Shown: positions 1 through 9,577, numbered from the stretch's first letter. The stretch: DNA of 64,000 nt from Mesobacillus jeotgali (GCF_900166585.1 NZ_FVZC01000009.1:806001-870000); one strand, 5' to 3'. Numbers and translations: made by a program. Notes: a model not told the origin generated them from the sequence alone.

Positions 1-315
1 ACTAGTACGGTACTTTGCTCGTACAGTTTATGGGAGGGTCTTGATGTTCCAGGAGAATCTCTTATCCAGGTCATTATTGCGTCATTGCCATTCCCTCCAC
101 ATGACCCGGTCTTCCAGGCAAAACGAAAGCATGCGGTTAATCCTGCAGCAGAAGTAGATGTTCCATACATGCTGCTTCGATTAAGACAGGGATTTGGCCG
201 TTTGATCAGGAGCAGCCAGGATTATGGCACGGTGCATTTGTGGCTTACCAGTGCGCAAGAAGCAGAATTTATGGAAGAGATAAGAGGAGTGCTTCCTGTT
301 ACCAATATTCAATGA
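1..315 (+). CDS. DinG/YoaA-type ATP-dependent helicase, C-terminal end (partial)
   Basis: The reading frame is open from base 1 to TGA at 313-315, so the gene starts left of the window; about 104 codons are visible. They carry a C-terminal superfamily 2 (XPD/Rad3-like) helicase signature: WEGLDVPGE near the start (motif V region) and QGFGRLIRS (motif VI, arginine finger) about 70 residues in. DinG-family proteins are DNA helicases linked to repair of damaged or R-loop DNA. The N-terminal Walker and Fe-S regions cannot be seen, so assignment to DinG, YpvA or YoaA is not possible. A strong terminator follows directly. Confidence 0.8.
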   Translation, partial: TSTVLCSYSLWEGLDVPGESLIQVIIASLPFPPHDPVFQAKRKHAVNPAAEVDVPYMLLRLRQGFGRLIRSSQDYGTVHLWLTSAQEAEFMEEIRGVLPVTNIQ

Positions 316-323
316 TGAGGAAA

Positions 324-357
324 AATCCCGAAAGGCCAAAGCCTTCGGGATTTTTTT
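324..357 (+). terminator. Rho-independent terminator of the helicase gene
   Basis: Inverted repeat of about 12 bp (AATCCCGAA.GGC against GCCTTCGGGATT) with a four-base loop, followed by seven T residues, 10 bases after the helicase stop. It also lies just past the end of the minus-strand gene 365-565. Confidence 0.9.
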
Positions 358-364
358 GATGAAA

Positions 365-565
365 TTAGTCTCTGCATCCGCACTTTCTATGACGGCGATC
401 ACGATCATCATTCGCATCTTCTGCACCAGCAACCAAATCATTGATAAGGCAACGGCGGACTGCATCGCAAAGGTCTTCAAAATCAATAGTTGCTCTTACC
501 TGATTCTTGTTACGGTTAGGATAAAAAACCCCTGCAACATCATTGCCATTTCGATTGTATCCCAT
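365..565 (-). CDS. Small charged protein of unknown function
   Basis: A 66-codon frame with ATG at 565 and a good ribosome site (GGAAAGGAG) 11 bases upstream. I do not recognise the family. The protein begins MGYNRNG, has a central segment with DFEDLCDAVRRCL, and ends in an acidic/basic stretch closing with RKCGCRD, so it holds four cysteines in 66 residues. Cys-rich, charge-segregated small proteins are common among spore coat components of Bacillaceae, but no motif here proves that. Its neighbours (helicase and lexA) give no functional hint. The ribosome site is the main evidence that it is real. Confidence 0.55.
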   Translation of the reverse strand: MGYNRNGNDVAGVFYPNRNKNQVRATIDFEDLCDAVRRCLINDLVAGAEDANDDRDRRHRKCGCRD

Positions 566-712
566 ACGAGACTCAACTCCTTTCCTTTCTTAAAATACTT
601 ACACGGTATCTTATTCAGAAAGGGACAAGTTGTCAGTGTTTCTTCCTGTCCGGACGTAATTATGCGTTTCTCATAGAGCCGGTTCGCATAATGGAAGTTT
701 AATAGAACGAAA

Positions 713-740
713 AAAAAGCAAGCGGTGTCCGCTTGCTTTT
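713..740 (-). terminator. lexA terminator, overlapping the stop codon
   Basis: Twelve-base perfect stem (AAAAGCAAGCGG against CCGCTTGCTTTT) with a TGT loop. On the minus strand it ends in a run of T; the lexA TAA (739-741) lies inside the hairpin. Confidence 0.9.
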
Positions 741-1362
741 AGTGCATATGACGATATACGCCGATAACTTTACCAAGGATGGACACATTGCGAAGGATAA
801 TTGGATCCATTGATGAGTTTTCCGGCTGGAGCCTGAAATAGTCTTTCTCTTTAAAAAAGCGTTTTACCGTTGCTTCGTCATCCTCTGTCATTGCTACAAC
901 AATGTCTCCATTATTAGCAGTCTTTTGCTGCTTGACTATGACATAGTCTCCGTCAAGGATTCCAGCTTCTATCATACTGTCACCCATGATTTCCAGCATG
1001 AATACCTGTTCATCATGAGGGACCAGTCGGTCTGGGAGAGGGAAGTATTCTTCTACATTTTCAATTGCTGTTATAGGCATACCGGCAGTAACTTTACCAA
1101 CCACAGGGACATTAACGACATTATATTTAGGGATACGCGTTTCCTCTTCAATCTCGAGAATTTCTATGGCACGCGGTTTCGTAGGGTCGCGTCTGATCAG
1201 CCCTTTGCTTTCAAGCCTTGCAAGGTGGCCGTGTACTGTCGAACTTGAGGCAAGTCCAACTGCTTCGCCAATTTCGCGTACGGATGGTGGATACCCTTTT
1301 TTCTTGACTTCACCTTTTATGAATTCAAATATATCTTGTTGCCTCTTAGATAACTTTGTCAT
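739..1362 (-). CDS. lexA: LexA, SOS-response repressor/autoprotease
   Basis: 207 residues, the normal LexA length. N-terminal winged helix-turn-helix about residues 25-60 ([20 protein letters not shown]), self-cleavage bond Ala93-Gly94 (VTAGM), catalytic Ser129 (GDSM) and Lys167. LexA binds SOS boxes and is cleaved when RecA is activated by DNA damage. The start was placed at ATG 1362, preceded by GAGGTG; an upstream in-frame ATG at 1422 would sit inside the LexA-box region and adds a non-homologous extension. Divergent from yneA, as in B. subtilis. It is probably autoregulated: a LexA box lies over its own -35. Confidence 0.97.
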   Translation of the reverse strand: MTKLSKRQQDIFEFIKGEVKKKGYPPSVREIGEAVGLASSSTVHGHLARLESKGLIRRDPTKPRAIEILEIEEETRIPKYNVVNVPVVGKVTAGMPITAIENVEEYFPLPDRLVPHDEQVFMLEIMGDSMIEAGILDGDYVIVKQQKTANNGDIVVAMTEDDEATVKRFFKEKDYFRLQPENSSMDPIILRNVSILGKVIGVYRHMH

Positions 1363-1393
1363 ATTCACGCACCTCGTATATTTTCTTGTCCTA

Positions 1394-1433
1394 ATTATAC
1401 CATGTCTATTCATTGGATACAAACATAAGTTCG
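1394..1433 (-). promoter_or_regulatory. lexA promoter with LexA box
   Basis: On the minus strand TTGTAT (1417-1422) and TATAAT (1394-1399) are spaced 17 bp. The LexA box CAAACATAAGTTCG (1420-1433; Bacillus consensus CGAACRNRYGTTCG) overlaps the -35, consistent with autorepression. Confidence 0.8.
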
Positions 1434-1442
1434 AATTTTAAG

Positions 1443-1499
1443 TTGACACAAAACAAATGTTCGTATTATAATGAATTCAAATGAGCGAACATATATTCG
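1443..1499 (+). promoter_or_regulatory. yneA promoter with two LexA boxes
   Basis: TTGACA (1443-1448) and TATAAT (1467-1472) are 18 bp apart. One LexA box (1450-1463, AAAACAAATGTTCG) lies between them and a near-perfect one (1486-1499, CGAACATATATTCG) lies downstream of the -10. Occupancy of either would block yneA transcription. Confidence 0.88.
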
Positions 1500-1515
1500 T
1501 TAGGGAGTGTCAAAT

Positions 1516-1830
1516 ATGAAAAAAATATGGGAAAACTATTCTTACGCATTAATCCTGCTTGCTGTCAGCATCATTTTTTCACTTGTTGCAAAAGCGCATT
1601 TAAATAACGAAGATGAATACATAACTGTTACTATAGAAGAAGGGCAATCATTATGGGAGATTGCTGAAAATTATGCAACTGAACATAATTTATCGGAAAA
1701 TGAATTCGTGAGCTGGGTGGAAAAAGAAAATGGAATCATCGGCGAGAAGGTCTTTCCAGGAGACGAGCTCGTCATCCCTGTGACAGCTGAGTATGCAGAA
1801 CCCACTCAAATAGCGGGCGCGGAAAGATAA
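1516..1830 (+). CDS. yneA: YneA, SOS-induced cell-division inhibitor
   Basis: 104 residues: a transmembrane segment at about residues 8-26 and a LysM-type peptidoglycan-binding domain from about residue 37 (EGQSLWEIAENYA ... FPGDELVIP). YneA is exported and delays septum completion during the SOS response. Start chosen at ATG 1516 because AGGGAG lies 8 bases upstream; the upstream GTG 1507 overlaps that ribosome site. First gene of the yneA-yneB-ynzC unit divergent from lexA, and under LexA boxes. Confidence 0.93.
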   Translation: MKKIWENYSYALILLAVSIIFSLVAKAHLNNEDEYITVTIEEGQSLWEIAENYATEHNLSENEFVSWVEKENGIIGEKVFPGDELVIPVTAEYAEPTQIAGAER

Positions 1831-1846
1831 TTTGTACATAGAATAA

Positions 1847-2506
<660 letters not shown>

Positions 2507-2581
2507 GGCTCCTTTCTTGTAAAACTATAAATTTTTTAGTAAGATGACAGTTGACGTAATTTTTTACAAAGGAGCTTTACA

Positions 2582-2815
2582 ATGCTATCAAGTGATAAGA
2601 TTGCCAGGATCAATGAACTGGCAAGGAAAGCAAAATCATCCAATCTGACTGAAGAAGAAGCAAAGGAGCAAACAAAGCTACGTGCTGAATACCTCCAGTC
2701 ATTCCGTTCTTCTATGCTTAATACACTAAAGGGAGTTACCATTGTTGATCCAGAGGGCAATGATGTTACACCTGAAAAATTAAAAGAAGAAAAAATGAAG
2801 AATAAGTTACATTAA
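2582..2815 (+). CDS. ynzC: YnzC/DUF896 small protein
   Basis: 77 residues beginning [18 protein letters not shown], the typical DUF896 opening: an acidic/basic two-helix bundle (about residues 1-45) and a variable tail. The family has a known helical structure but no established biochemical role; in B. subtilis it is the third gene of the yneA operon. A strong AAAGGAG precedes the ATG, and a terminator follows the stop. Confidence 0.9.
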   Translation: MLSSDKIARINELARKAKSSNLTEEEAKEQTKLRAEYLQSFRSSMLNTLKGVTIVDPEGNDVTPEKLKEEKMKNKLH

Positions 2816-2826
2816 TATATTCACTT

Positions 2827-2858
2827 GGAATACATGACCCATGTATTCCATTTTTATT
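2827..2858 (+). terminator. Terminator of the yneA-yneB-ynzC unit
   Basis: GGAATACATG pairs with CATGTATTCC around a three-base loop, followed by a T-rich tract. Confidence 0.88.
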
Positions 2859-3095
2859 TTTTAATCTATCAGGAAGCTATCCTTGAAAGTGGTTGAAAAA
2901 TAAAAGAACATTTTACAAGGCTTTAATTAGTGGAAAGTTAGAAGTGGGATAGACATTTGTTAGATTTTCACTCGTAATAGCAATGCCTTAACCGTTCTCC
3001 AGTTTACTCCTTAGCTGTTAGCTTTTACATAAGTACAGAGGGTTTGTGTCAAAATAAATAACAATACGGCCTTTTCTGTCACCTTCAGGCATAAT

Positions 3096-3125
3096 TTGTT
3101 GTATAATAATTTCTCTCGCTATAAT
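3096..3125 (+). promoter_or_regulatory. Probable sigma-A promoter of tkt
   Basis: TTGTTG (3096-3101) and TATAAT (3120-3125) spaced 18 bp, ending about 40 bases before the tkt start. Confidence 0.5.
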
Positions 3126-3165
3126 ATTAAGGATGTAGCTAGTACCTATAGAAAGGATGTATTTA

Positions 3166-5175
3166 ATGTTTAAAGAAATTGATATGCTTTCAATTGATTC
3201 CATTCGTACTTTATCAATTGACGCAATTGAAAAGGCAAATTCCGGTCACCCAGGCATGCCGATGGGGGCAGCTCCAATGGCTTACACATTGTGGACTCGT
3301 TACATGAACATCAACCCTAAAAATCCTGAATGGTTTAACCGCGACCGTTTCGTCCTGTCTGCTGGACACGGATCAATGTTGTTATACAGCTTGCTGCACC
3401 TTGCAGGTTACGATTTATCAATGGAAGATATTAAGCAATTCCGCCAGTGGGGAAGTAAGACACCGGGACACCCAGAATTTGGGCACACTGCTGGTGTAGA
3501 TGCAACAACTGGGCCGCTTGGTCAGGGAATTGCCATGGCAGTTGGTATGGCAATGGCTGAGCGTCACTTAGCTGCAGTCTACAATAAGGATAACTATAAT
3601 ATCGTTGATCACTATACATATAGCATCTGCGGTGATGGCGATCTAATGGAAGGCGTTTCTGCTGAAGCGGCTTCACTTGCAGCTCACCTCAAATTGGGCA
3701 AAATGATTGTTCTTTATGATTCAAACGATATTTCACTGGATGGAGATCTTAATAAGTCTTTCTCGGAGAGTGTCGAAGGCCGTTTCAAGTCATATGGATG
3801 GCAATATATCCGAGTTGAAGATGGCAATAACCTGGAAGAAATCGCAAGAGCCATCGAAGAAGCAAAAACAGATTCAGAGCGTCCGACAATGATTGAAGTT
3901 AAGACAATTATCGGTTTTGGATCACCTAACCTCTCAGGTAAATCCGATGTTCACGGTGCTCCACTTGGCGCTGATGAATTGAAGCTTACGAAAGAAGCTT
4001 ACAAATGGACCTTTGAAGAAGATTTCCATGTGCCAAATGAAGTTTATGAGCATTTCAAACAGGAAATTGCTGAAAAAGGTGAACAGACTGAAAAAGCTTG
4101 GAATGAATTGTTCTCAAACTATAAGAGTGAATATCCAGAGCTAGGTGCCCAGCTTGATAAAGCAATGAAGGGCGAGCTAATTGAAGGATGGGATAAGGAT
4201 ATCCCTGTATACGAGGAAGGAAAGAGTCTTGCGAGCCGAGCTTCTTCAGGTGAAGCACTCAATGGAATCGCTAAAAACCTTCCTTATTTAATCGGTGGCT
4301 CAGCTGACCTTGCTGGTTCAAACAAAACGATGATCAAGGGAACAGGTGACTTCTTCCCAGGTTCATTCGAAGGACGCAACATCTGGTTCGGTGTGCGTGA
4401 ATTCGCAATGGGTGCAGCTATGAACGGTATGGCACTTCATGGCGGTCTAAGAGTATTTGGCGGAACATTCTTTGTGTTCTCTGATTATCTTAAGCCTGCT
4501 ATCAGACTTGCTGCTTTAATGGGCTTGCCTGTAACCTATGTATTTACGCATGACAGCATCGCAGTTGGTGAAGATGGTCCAACACACGAACCAGTTGAAC
4601 AGCTCGCTGGCCTTCGCGCAATGCCGAACCTGTCCGTAATCCGTCCTGCTGATGGCAACGAAACTGCAGCAGCATGGAAGCTGGCCGTGGAATCAACTAA
4701 GACACCTACTGCTCTAGTTCTAACTCGCCAAAACCTGCCGACAATTAAGGATACAGACAAGAATGCCTACGAAGGAGTATCGAAAGGTGCCTATGTTATT
4801 TCTCCAGCAGGCAAGGAAACGGCAGATGCATTACTGCTTGCTGCAGGTTCAGAAGTGGGACTTGCCGTCAAAGCACAAGAAGCTTTAGCTGGCGAAGGTA
4901 TTAATGTCTCTGTTATCAGCATGCCTTCATGGGACCGCTTTGAACAGCAATCAAAAGAATACAAAGAAAGTGTCATTCCGAAGTCTGTCAAGAAGCGCCT
5001 CGGAATCGAGATGGGCTCTTCACTGGGCTGGCATCGTTATGTAGGTGATGAAGGAGAAGTACTTGCCATCGATACATTTGGTGCCTCAGCTCCAGGAGAG
5101 AAAATTCTGGAAGAGTATGGATTCTCAGTAAACAATGTCGTAGCACGCGTAAAAGCATTACTTGAGCAAAACTAA
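3166..5175 (+). CDS. tkt: Transketolase
   Basis: 669 residues, usual length. Transketolase is the thiamine-diphosphate enzyme that moves two-carbon units in the pentose phosphate pathway. Visible signatures: N-terminal [20 protein letters not shown], the diphosphate-binding stretch GDGDLMEG followed by DSNDISLDG, and the middle-domain segment [19 protein letters not shown] with conserved acid and histidine residues. ATG 3166 lies nine bases after GAAAGG; ATG 3157 is in frame but abuts the ribosome site. Stands alone with its own terminator. rpiA, another pentose phosphate gene, lies at 61.1 kb in this window. Confidence 0.97.
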   Translation: MFKEIDMLSIDSIRTLSIDAIEKANSGHPGMPMGAAPMAYTLWTRYMNINPKNPEWFNRDRFVLSAGHGSMLLYSLLHLAGYDLSMEDIKQFRQWGSKTPGHPEFGHTAGVDATTGPLGQGIAMAVGMAMAERHLAAVYNKDNYNIVDHYTYSICGDGDLMEGVSAEAASLAAHLKLGKMIVLYDSNDISLDGDLNKSFSESVEGRFKSYGWQYIRVEDGNNLEEIARAIEEAKTDSERPTMIEVKTIIGFGSPNLSGKSDVHGAPLGADELKLTKEAYKWTFEEDFHVPNEVYEHFKQEIAEKGEQTEKAWNELFSNYKSEYPELGAQLDKAMKGELIEGWDKDIPVYEEGKSLASRASSGEALNGIAKNLPYLIGGSADLAGSNKTMIKGTGDFFPGSFEGRNIWFGVREFAMGAAMNGMALHGGLRVFGGTFFVFSDYLKPAIRLAALMGLPVTYVFTHDSIAVGEDGPTHEPVEQLAGLRAMPNLSVIRPADGNETAAAWKLAVESTKTPTALVLTRQNLPTIKDTDKNAYEGVSKGAYVISPAGKETADALLLAAGSEVGLAVKAQEALAGEGINVSVISMPSWDRFEQQSKEYKESVIPKSVKKRLGIEMGSSLGWHRYVGDEGEVLAIDTFGASAPGEKILEEYGFSVNNVVARVKALLEQN

Positions 5176-5186
5176 GTAAATTGATT

Positions 5187-5217
5187 AAAGAGTGTGGTGT
5201 TTCCACACTCTTTTTTT
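5187..5217 (+). terminator. tkt terminator
   Basis: AAAGAGTGTGG and CCACACTCTTT pair around a TGTTT loop, followed by a run of T, just after the tkt stop. Confidence 0.93.
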
Positions 5218-5366
5218 ATTTAAGCATTAGGATAGCAATGAACGTTTTTCAGAAACTGATTTGGCTTTTATCTAATTCGTTTAAAGGCTTGATTGTGTTA
5301 TGATGAAAAATATGGTAAAGTGGTGATAAGAACACACGTTCCATAAAAATAAAAAGAGGTGCTGAC

Positions 5367-5792
5367 ATGATTATAGGAATTGTTCCTTATCTAGTGACCA
5401 ACGGAAATGGCCAGGAAGCTGTGAAATTTTATCAGGAGGCATTGGGAGCAGAAGTGATCAGCCTGCAAACATTTGGTGATATGCCTGCGAATCCTGAATA
5501 CCCACTGCCGGAAGACGCCAAGGATCGAGTATTGAACGCACAGATGAAAATCGGTAATGCTAGCTTGATGTTATCTGATACATTTCCTGGACACCCATAT
5601 CAGCTTGGATCCCAGGTAACGATTGCACTTTTGGTAAATGATGCTGCAGAAGCAGCAGAGATTTTCGAGAAACTGCAAGTGGACGGGAAGGTTACCATGC
5701 CTATTCAGGAAACCTTCTGGAGTTCGGCTTATGGACAGGTGACAGACAAATTTGGAATTGAGTGGCAGGTATCAACAGAAGATAAAAAGTAA
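5367..5792 (+). CDS. VOC superfamily protein, PhnB/YjdN-like
   Basis: 141 residues with the PhnB-like glyoxalase/bleomycin-resistance fold: N-terminal PYLVTNGNGQEAVKFYQEAL, central GNASLMLSD, and C-terminal SSAYGQVTDKFGIEWQV. These small metal-binding proteins are mostly of unknown substrate. ATG 5367 follows AGAGGTG. Single gene; no sequence reason to link it to neighbours. Confidence 0.8.
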   Translation: MIIGIVPYLVTNGNGQEAVKFYQEALGAEVISLQTFGDMPANPEYPLPEDAKDRVLNAQMKIGNASLMLSDTFPGHPYQLGSQVTIALLVNDAAEAAEIFEKLQVDGKVTMPIQETFWSSAYGQVTDKFGIEWQVSTEDKK

Positions 5793-5904
5793 TTAGGAGC
5801 CGGACTGTCATTGCAGTCTGGCTTATTTAATACATAAGGTTAAAATGATGGTTAAAGTGGAATCAATAATAAAATCAATATTGTTTTAAAAGGAGGATTT
5901 AACT

Positions 5905-6651
5905 ATGCCAGGTAAGTTTGATGGCAAGACCGTCATCATAACCGGTGGATCTAATGGAATTGGAGAAGGAATTGCTGAAGTATTTGCGAAAGAGCATGCG
6001 AATGTATGTATTGCTGACATAGATGAAGCAAAGGGATTGAAATTGATTGGCAGGCTAAAAGAGTTTGGAGGACGAGCGGCGTTTTATAGAACAGATGTGA
6101 GGAAAGAAAAAGATCTTGTCAGCCTTATAGAAAATATAATGAATGATTACGGGCAAATTGATGTATTGATCAATAATGCCGGGGTGTCCCGGTTCAAACC
6201 TTTGTTTGAATTAACGACAGAGGAATGGGAGGATGTCATTTTCACAAACCTAAGGAGTGTATTCATTGGATCCCGTGAAGCTGCGAAAAAAATGACAGAA
6301 GGCGGACGGATTATCAATATGGCATCGACAAGGGCAATAATGTCAGAACCAAATTCAGAAGCTTATGCATCTTCTAAAGGTGGAATTGTTGCCCTGACCC
6401 ATGCATTGGCCGCTTCTCTTCAAGAAAAAGGAATCACAGTGAATTCCATTAGCCCGGGCTGGATCCAGACAGCAGATTATGATGAATTGCGTGAGAAGGA
6501 CCATCATCAGCACTGGTCAAACCGTGTTGGGAAACCGGAAGATATAGCAAGGGCATGCCTTTATTTGGCGGATCCTGAAAATGATTTTATTAATGGTCAA
6601 GACATAATCATTGATGGCGGCATGACTCGTAAAATGATTTACGAAGAATAA
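5905..6651 (+). CDS. Short-chain dehydrogenase/reductase (SDR)
   Basis: 248 residues, classical SDR. NAD(P)-binding TGGSNGIGEG at residues 13-22, NNAG near residue 90, catalytic Ser in the MASTRA segment and the YxxxK pair in YASSKGG, then the SPGWIQT loop. The acidic residue in VCIADID after beta-2 suggests NAD(H) preference. Substrate unknown. Preceded by AAGGAGG; followed by a strong terminator. Confidence 0.88.
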   Translation: MPGKFDGKTVIITGGSNGIGEGIAEVFAKEHANVCIADIDEAKGLKLIGRLKEFGGRAAFYRTDVRKEKDLVSLIENIMNDYGQIDVLINNAGVSRFKPLFELTTEEWEDVIFTNLRSVFIGSREAAKKMTEGGRIINMASTRAIMSEPNSEAYASSKGGIVALTHALAASLQEKGITVNSISPGWIQTADYDELREKDHHQHWSNRVGKPEDIARACLYLADPENDFINGQDIIIDGGMTRKMIYEE

Positions 6652-6654
6652 GGC

Positions 6655-6690
6655 AAAGGGAGCTGCAAAATAATTGCAGCTCCCTTTTAA
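6655..6690 (+). terminator. Terminator after the SDR gene
   Basis: AAAGGGAGCTGCAA pairs perfectly with TTGCAGCTCCCTTT around a five-base loop, then T residues. Confidence 0.92.
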
Positions 6691-6747
6691 CTTTAGATGA
6701 TTTCTAATAAAATAGAGTAAGAAGATTATTTGGGAGAGAAGTCATGA

Positions 6748-7440
6748 ATGAAATACACGAAAAAGAAACCTAAAAAGAAGCAAGTCCAAAGAAATTTCAA
6801 TCTGGTAATGTTGCTGTTTTTTGCCTTTGTAGGCTTCTTTCTTTTTGATAGATTCCTTGATATATATAATCAAAGCTTAATGAAAATCAATGTAGGTGTA
6901 AACAGTTCAATTGGAGAGGTAGCAAAGTATACTCCAATGATAGAAAAGGAATTGCAAAAGGTAGGCCTTGAGGAGCATACTGTTACAGTTGCTGCTTTAA
7001 TGATGCAGGAAAGCAAAGGGAAGGGCGGTGATCCGATGCAGGCTTCTGAATCATTAGGATTGGCCCCCAATACCATCCAGGATCCTCAAAAAAGCATACA
7101 GCAGGGTGTTAAGTATTTTAACCGGGTTGTGAGCCACGGAGAAAAGATGCAAGTCGATTTTCCGACCGTTATTCAGTCATATAATATGGGCATCGGCTAT
7201 ATCGACTATGTAGCCCAAAACGGTAAAAAACATAGTGAGGAGCTCGCAAAGAAGTTTTCGAAAATTCAGGTGGAAAAAAATCCGCAAACTTATAATTGCG
7301 GAGGCAATAAGAACAATTTCCGCTATCCTTATTGTTATGGAGATTTTACTTATAGCACAAAGGTTGCAAAGCATATGGAAACTATATCAGTTAGTAACCA
7401 GGGTAATCTGAGCGAGGAGTCGACTAAACGTTCATTTTAG
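6748..7440 (+). CDS. Membrane-anchored lysozyme-like (CwlT-type) protein
   Basis: 230 residues: lysine-rich cytoplasmic start (KYTKKKPKKK), one transmembrane segment about residues 20-36, then a lysozyme-like domain with catalytic-glutamate motif MMQESKGKGGD, followed by GLAPNTIQDPQKSIQQG and VIQSYNMGIGYIDYV. This pattern matches the Lysozyme_like family (as in Tn916 Orf14/CwlT muramidase domains), expected to cut glycan strands outside the membrane. No NlpC/P60 domain is fused. Monocistronic with its own terminator. Confidence 0.8.
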   Translation: MKYTKKKPKKKQVQRNFNLVMLLFFAFVGFFLFDRFLDIYNQSLMKINVGVNSSIGEVAKYTPMIEKELQKVGLEEHTVTVAALMMQESKGKGGDPMQASESLGLAPNTIQDPQKSIQQGVKYFNRVVSHGEKMQVDFPTVIQSYNMGIGYIDYVAQNGKKHSEELAKKFSKIQVEKNPQTYNCGGNKNNFRYPYCYGDFTYSTKVAKHMETISVSNQGNLSEESTKRSF

Positions 7441-7497
7441 TTTTATAAGAATTTTCACTAACCCAATCTAAATTTATTCAGAATTGTCTTCATTGTT

Positions 7498-7525
7498 AAC
7501 ACCCATATCAATGGGTGTTTTTTTT
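7498..7525 (+). terminator. Terminator after the lysozyme-like gene
   Basis: AACACCCA and TGGGTGTT with a six-base loop followed by eight T residues. Confidence 0.9.
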
Positions 7526-7621
7526 ATAAAAAAATTTGTCGTAAGTTTGCAGGAAAAAAGAAACAGAAAGGTAAATATATTAGTTATAAATACCCATAAT
7601 AATATTCAGGAGGTGGATACA

Positions 7622-7771
7622 ATGTTTGAGTATGGAAAGGATATTCCTTTGGAAGGTGCTATGGCGAATCAGGCTGCCCAACAGGGAAATGCAGAGGAAC
7701 AGCAAATCAATGAAGAAATAGGTTTTAGCTTTGACCACCGCAAGGAAATTCCTTTGGACGGAGTAAAATAA
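7622..7771 (+). CDS. Small acidic protein with an internal repeat
   Basis: 49 residues starting at ATG 7622 after a near-perfect AGGAGGTGG. The protein has two copies of one motif: YGKDIPLEGA near the start and HRKEIPLDGV at the end, separated by a glutamine/glutamate-rich linker. No known domain recognised. The strong ribosome site and the tight terminator directly after it argue that it is translated. The frame extends upstream to a GTG at 7484, but that stretch includes the previous terminator and is not credible. Confidence 0.65.
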   Translation: MFEYGKDIPLEGAMANQAAQQGNAEEQQINEEIGFSFDHRKEIPLDGVK

Positions 7772-7776
7772 TAAAG

Positions 7777-7803
7777 AAAAAAAGCCTGAACAGGCTTTTT
7801 TTG
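7777..7803. terminator. Bidirectional terminator
   Basis: AAAAAGCCTG / CAGGCTTTTT with a two-base loop, T-rich on both strands, between the converging gene 7622-7771 and azoR. Confidence 0.9.
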
Positions 7804-7808
7804 TTGGA

Positions 7809-8444
7809 CTAAAACTGTTTTGCGAGTTCGTTAGCGCGCTGGATGGCCTGCTGCTTAATTTCTTGGGCTTTGTCAGGAGTAGCTGCCATACCTTCTACCG
7901 CCAGCGTTTCAACATCAGTCACTCCCATGAAGGCAAGTACTGCACGAAGATAACGGTCACCGAACTCCAAATCTTTAGCAGGTCCTTCTGAATACACCCC
8001 GCCGCGAGCCTGTATATGAAGGGCTTTCTTATCACCTAGCAAACCAACTGGTCCTTCAGCAGTATACTTAAAGGTTTTTCCGGCAATTGCAATGTTATCA
8101 ATGTAGGCTTTCATTTTTGGCGGGAAACTGAAATTCCACAAAGGAGTAGCAAAGATGTACTTATCTCCCGCAATAAATTGGTCTGTAAGTTGATTGATTG
8201 AGCTCACTTTTTGCTTTTCATCATCACTAAGTTGTTCGAAGGCAGTTCCCTGCTGTAACTTGCCCCAGCCGCTGAAAACGTCTGTATCAATAAACGGAAT
8301 GTCCATTTTATAAAGGTCAAGTCTTACAACCTCATCGTTAGGATTGTTTTCGCGGTAAGCTTTGATAAATTCTTCCCCAACCGATAGACTGAATGATTCC
8401 TCAACCGGTTTTGGATTCGCTGTAATATAAAGTACTGTAGCCAT
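7809..8444 (-). CDS. azoR: FMN-dependent NADH-azoreductase
   Basis: 211 residues of the AzoR flavodoxin-like family: [16 protein letters not shown] (FMN phosphate loop), [18 protein letters not shown] (the conserved P-x-W-N-F motif around residue 105), and [14 protein letters not shown]. These enzymes reduce quinones and azo compounds with NADH and are usually part of thiol or quinone stress responses. ATG 8444 follows GAAAGGATG. Single gene ending at a bidirectional terminator. Confidence 0.92.
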   Translation of the reverse strand: MATVLYITANPKPVEESFSLSVGEEFIKAYRENNPNDEVVRLDLYKMDIPFIDTDVFSGWGKLQQGTAFEQLSDDEKQKVSSINQLTDQFIAGDKYIFATPLWNFSFPPKMKAYIDNIAIAGKTFKYTAEGPVGLLGDKKALHIQARGGVYSEGPAKDLEFGDRYLRAVLAFMGVTDVETLAVEGMAATPDKAQEIKQQAIQRANELAKQF

Positions 8445-8595
8445 GTATAGTCATCCTTTCTCTTTCAAAGTAACATTGATATATTCCCCTCAATACCAAG
8501 GAGTATGCCTTTTTTTTTGAAAAATTTGCTCTGTCATCGAAATTCGTGACAACTGAAAAGCTAGTATTTATAATAAAAAGTAAGAAAGTTTTGAA

Positions 8596-8661
8596 TTCGA
8601 CAGGATTAGTGGATTTTTTCGGCATCTTTAGACAAACGCAGACTTATCGTTTTTCTATAAT
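8596..8661 (+). promoter_or_regulatory. Spo0A box and promoter region of sirA
   Basis: TTCGACA at 8596-8602 is the complement of the Spo0A box TGTCGAA, about 60 bp upstream of a TATAAT (8656-8661). No good -35 exists at 17 bp, as expected for an activator-dependent promoter. sirA is known to be induced by phosphorylated Spo0A in B. subtilis. Confidence 0.6.
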
Positions 8662-8696
8662 ATAGACAAAAGCTTGTCTGCAGAGGAGGGGATCAA

Positions 8697-9137
8697 TTGA
8701 GGTCCTACCAGCTATATCTAATAGAAGATGAATTTGCCTCTCATTATTTTGGAAGAGAACGGATGTTTTACCAACTATTTTTGGAATATAGTCAAGCAAG
8801 AGGTGATCTGAAATCCATCATATCCAAACAGGTAGATTTCGTGACCAGGCCTATTCCTGCCTTACGCATCCACCAGCTTCTGCATCAGCAGCTTTCAAAG
8901 GCACAAGGGTTTTATGTTGATAACGGAACATATGTATACGACAACAAATCAAATAAAGGTTCAGCAACACTTAGAGTTCACGAAAGATGGCTGGAACTGG
9001 ATTCCCTTGGTAAGGTCGATACTGAAACAATATTTTTTGAAATTCTGCGAAAATGTGAATCATCATTCCTTGCCATTGATCTGGCTTCAAGTAAATACGG
9101 CTGGCTTAAACCGATAAAAGAGCAGAAATATGTTTAA
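8697..9137 (+). CDS. sirA: SirA, sporulation inhibitor of replication
   Basis: 146 residues matching SirA (YneE): opening with YLIEDEFASHYFGRE, middle RPIPALRIHQLL, and the end ETIFFEILRKCESSFLAIDL with KYGWLKPIKE. SirA binds domain I of DnaA and blocks new rounds of replication once sporulation starts. It uses a TTG start (8697) nine bases after GAGGGG. Position between tkt and yneF agrees with B. subtilis, although about 3.5 kb of extra genes sit between tkt and sirA here. A Spo0A box lies upstream. Confidence 0.92.
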   Translation: MRSYQLYLIEDEFASHYFGRERMFYQLFLEYSQARGDLKSIISKQVDFVTRPIPALRIHQLLHQQLSKAQGFYVDNGTYVYDNKSNKGSATLRVHERWLELDSLGKVDTETIFFEILRKCESSFLAIDLASSKYGWLKPIKEQKYV

Positions 9138-9140
9138 TAA

Positions 9141-9182
9141 AAAAGATGCACCAGGTTGATGTACTATTTGGTGCATTTTATT
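9141..9182 (+). terminator. sirA terminator
   Basis: ATGCACC and GGTGCAT stem followed by TTTTATTT, with a long 17-base loop. Confidence 0.7.
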
Positions 9183-9303
9183 TGTGAAATAGCGAAAAGT
9201 TTATTAAATGAGTGTTTTTAATAGAGAAAAAAACCAACAGATATTGTATAATAACTGTTGGTTTAGTACACTGTATGTTAGACAACATGAAGGAGGAAGT
9301 TTT

Positions 9304-9519
9304 ATGTGGACAATAATTCTAGTTGGTATACTGGCATTGGTTGTCGGTGTAGCGCTAGGATTTTTCATTGCTCGTAAATACATGGAGAGCTACTTGAAGA
9401 AAAATCCGCCAATCAACGAACAAATGCTTAAAATGATGATGATGCAAATGGGTATGAAACCATCCCAGAAGAAAATCAATCAAATGATGTCAGCAATGAA
9501 CAAGCAGACAGGAAAATAA
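9304..9519 (+). CDS. yneF: YneF, UPF0154 membrane protein
   Basis: 71 residues: one transmembrane helix at about residues 3-23 followed by the family signature [17 protein letters not shown] and a methionine-rich tail ([10 protein letters not shown]). The function of the UPF0154 family is unknown. ATG 9304 was chosen because AAGGAGGAAG lies just upstream; the open frame further upstream has no ribosome site. Lies directly after sirA, as in B. subtilis. Confidence 0.92.
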   Translation: MWTIILVGILALVVGVALGFFIARKYMESYLKKNPPINEQMLKMMMMQMGMKPSQKKINQMMSAMNKQTGK

Positions 9520-9527
9520 TAAAGGAC

Positions 9528-9560
9528 AAGCACTCAATCTTTAGGTTGGGTGCTTTTCTT
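9528..9560 (+). terminator. yneF terminator
   Basis: AAGCACTCAATC pairs with GGTTGGGTGCTT (two mismatches) followed by T residues. Confidence 0.8.
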
Positions 9561-9577
9561 AATATTTGAAACCAGTT

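Larger units (their letters stand above)
2816..3165. other. Intergenic region between ynzC and tkt
   Basis: About 350 bp with no convincing gene. It holds the ynzC terminator at its left end and a probable tkt promoter at its right end (separate entries). Nothing else was recognised. Confidence 0.6.

Noticed and set aside
356..676. 106-codon frame opposite the small gene 365-565
   Set aside because: Shadow of the minus-strand gene, which has the better ribosome site; it also starts inside a terminator.
1422..1422. Alternative lexA start 60 bases upstream
   Set aside because: It would make the promoter -10 and LexA box part of the coding region and lacks a ribosome site.
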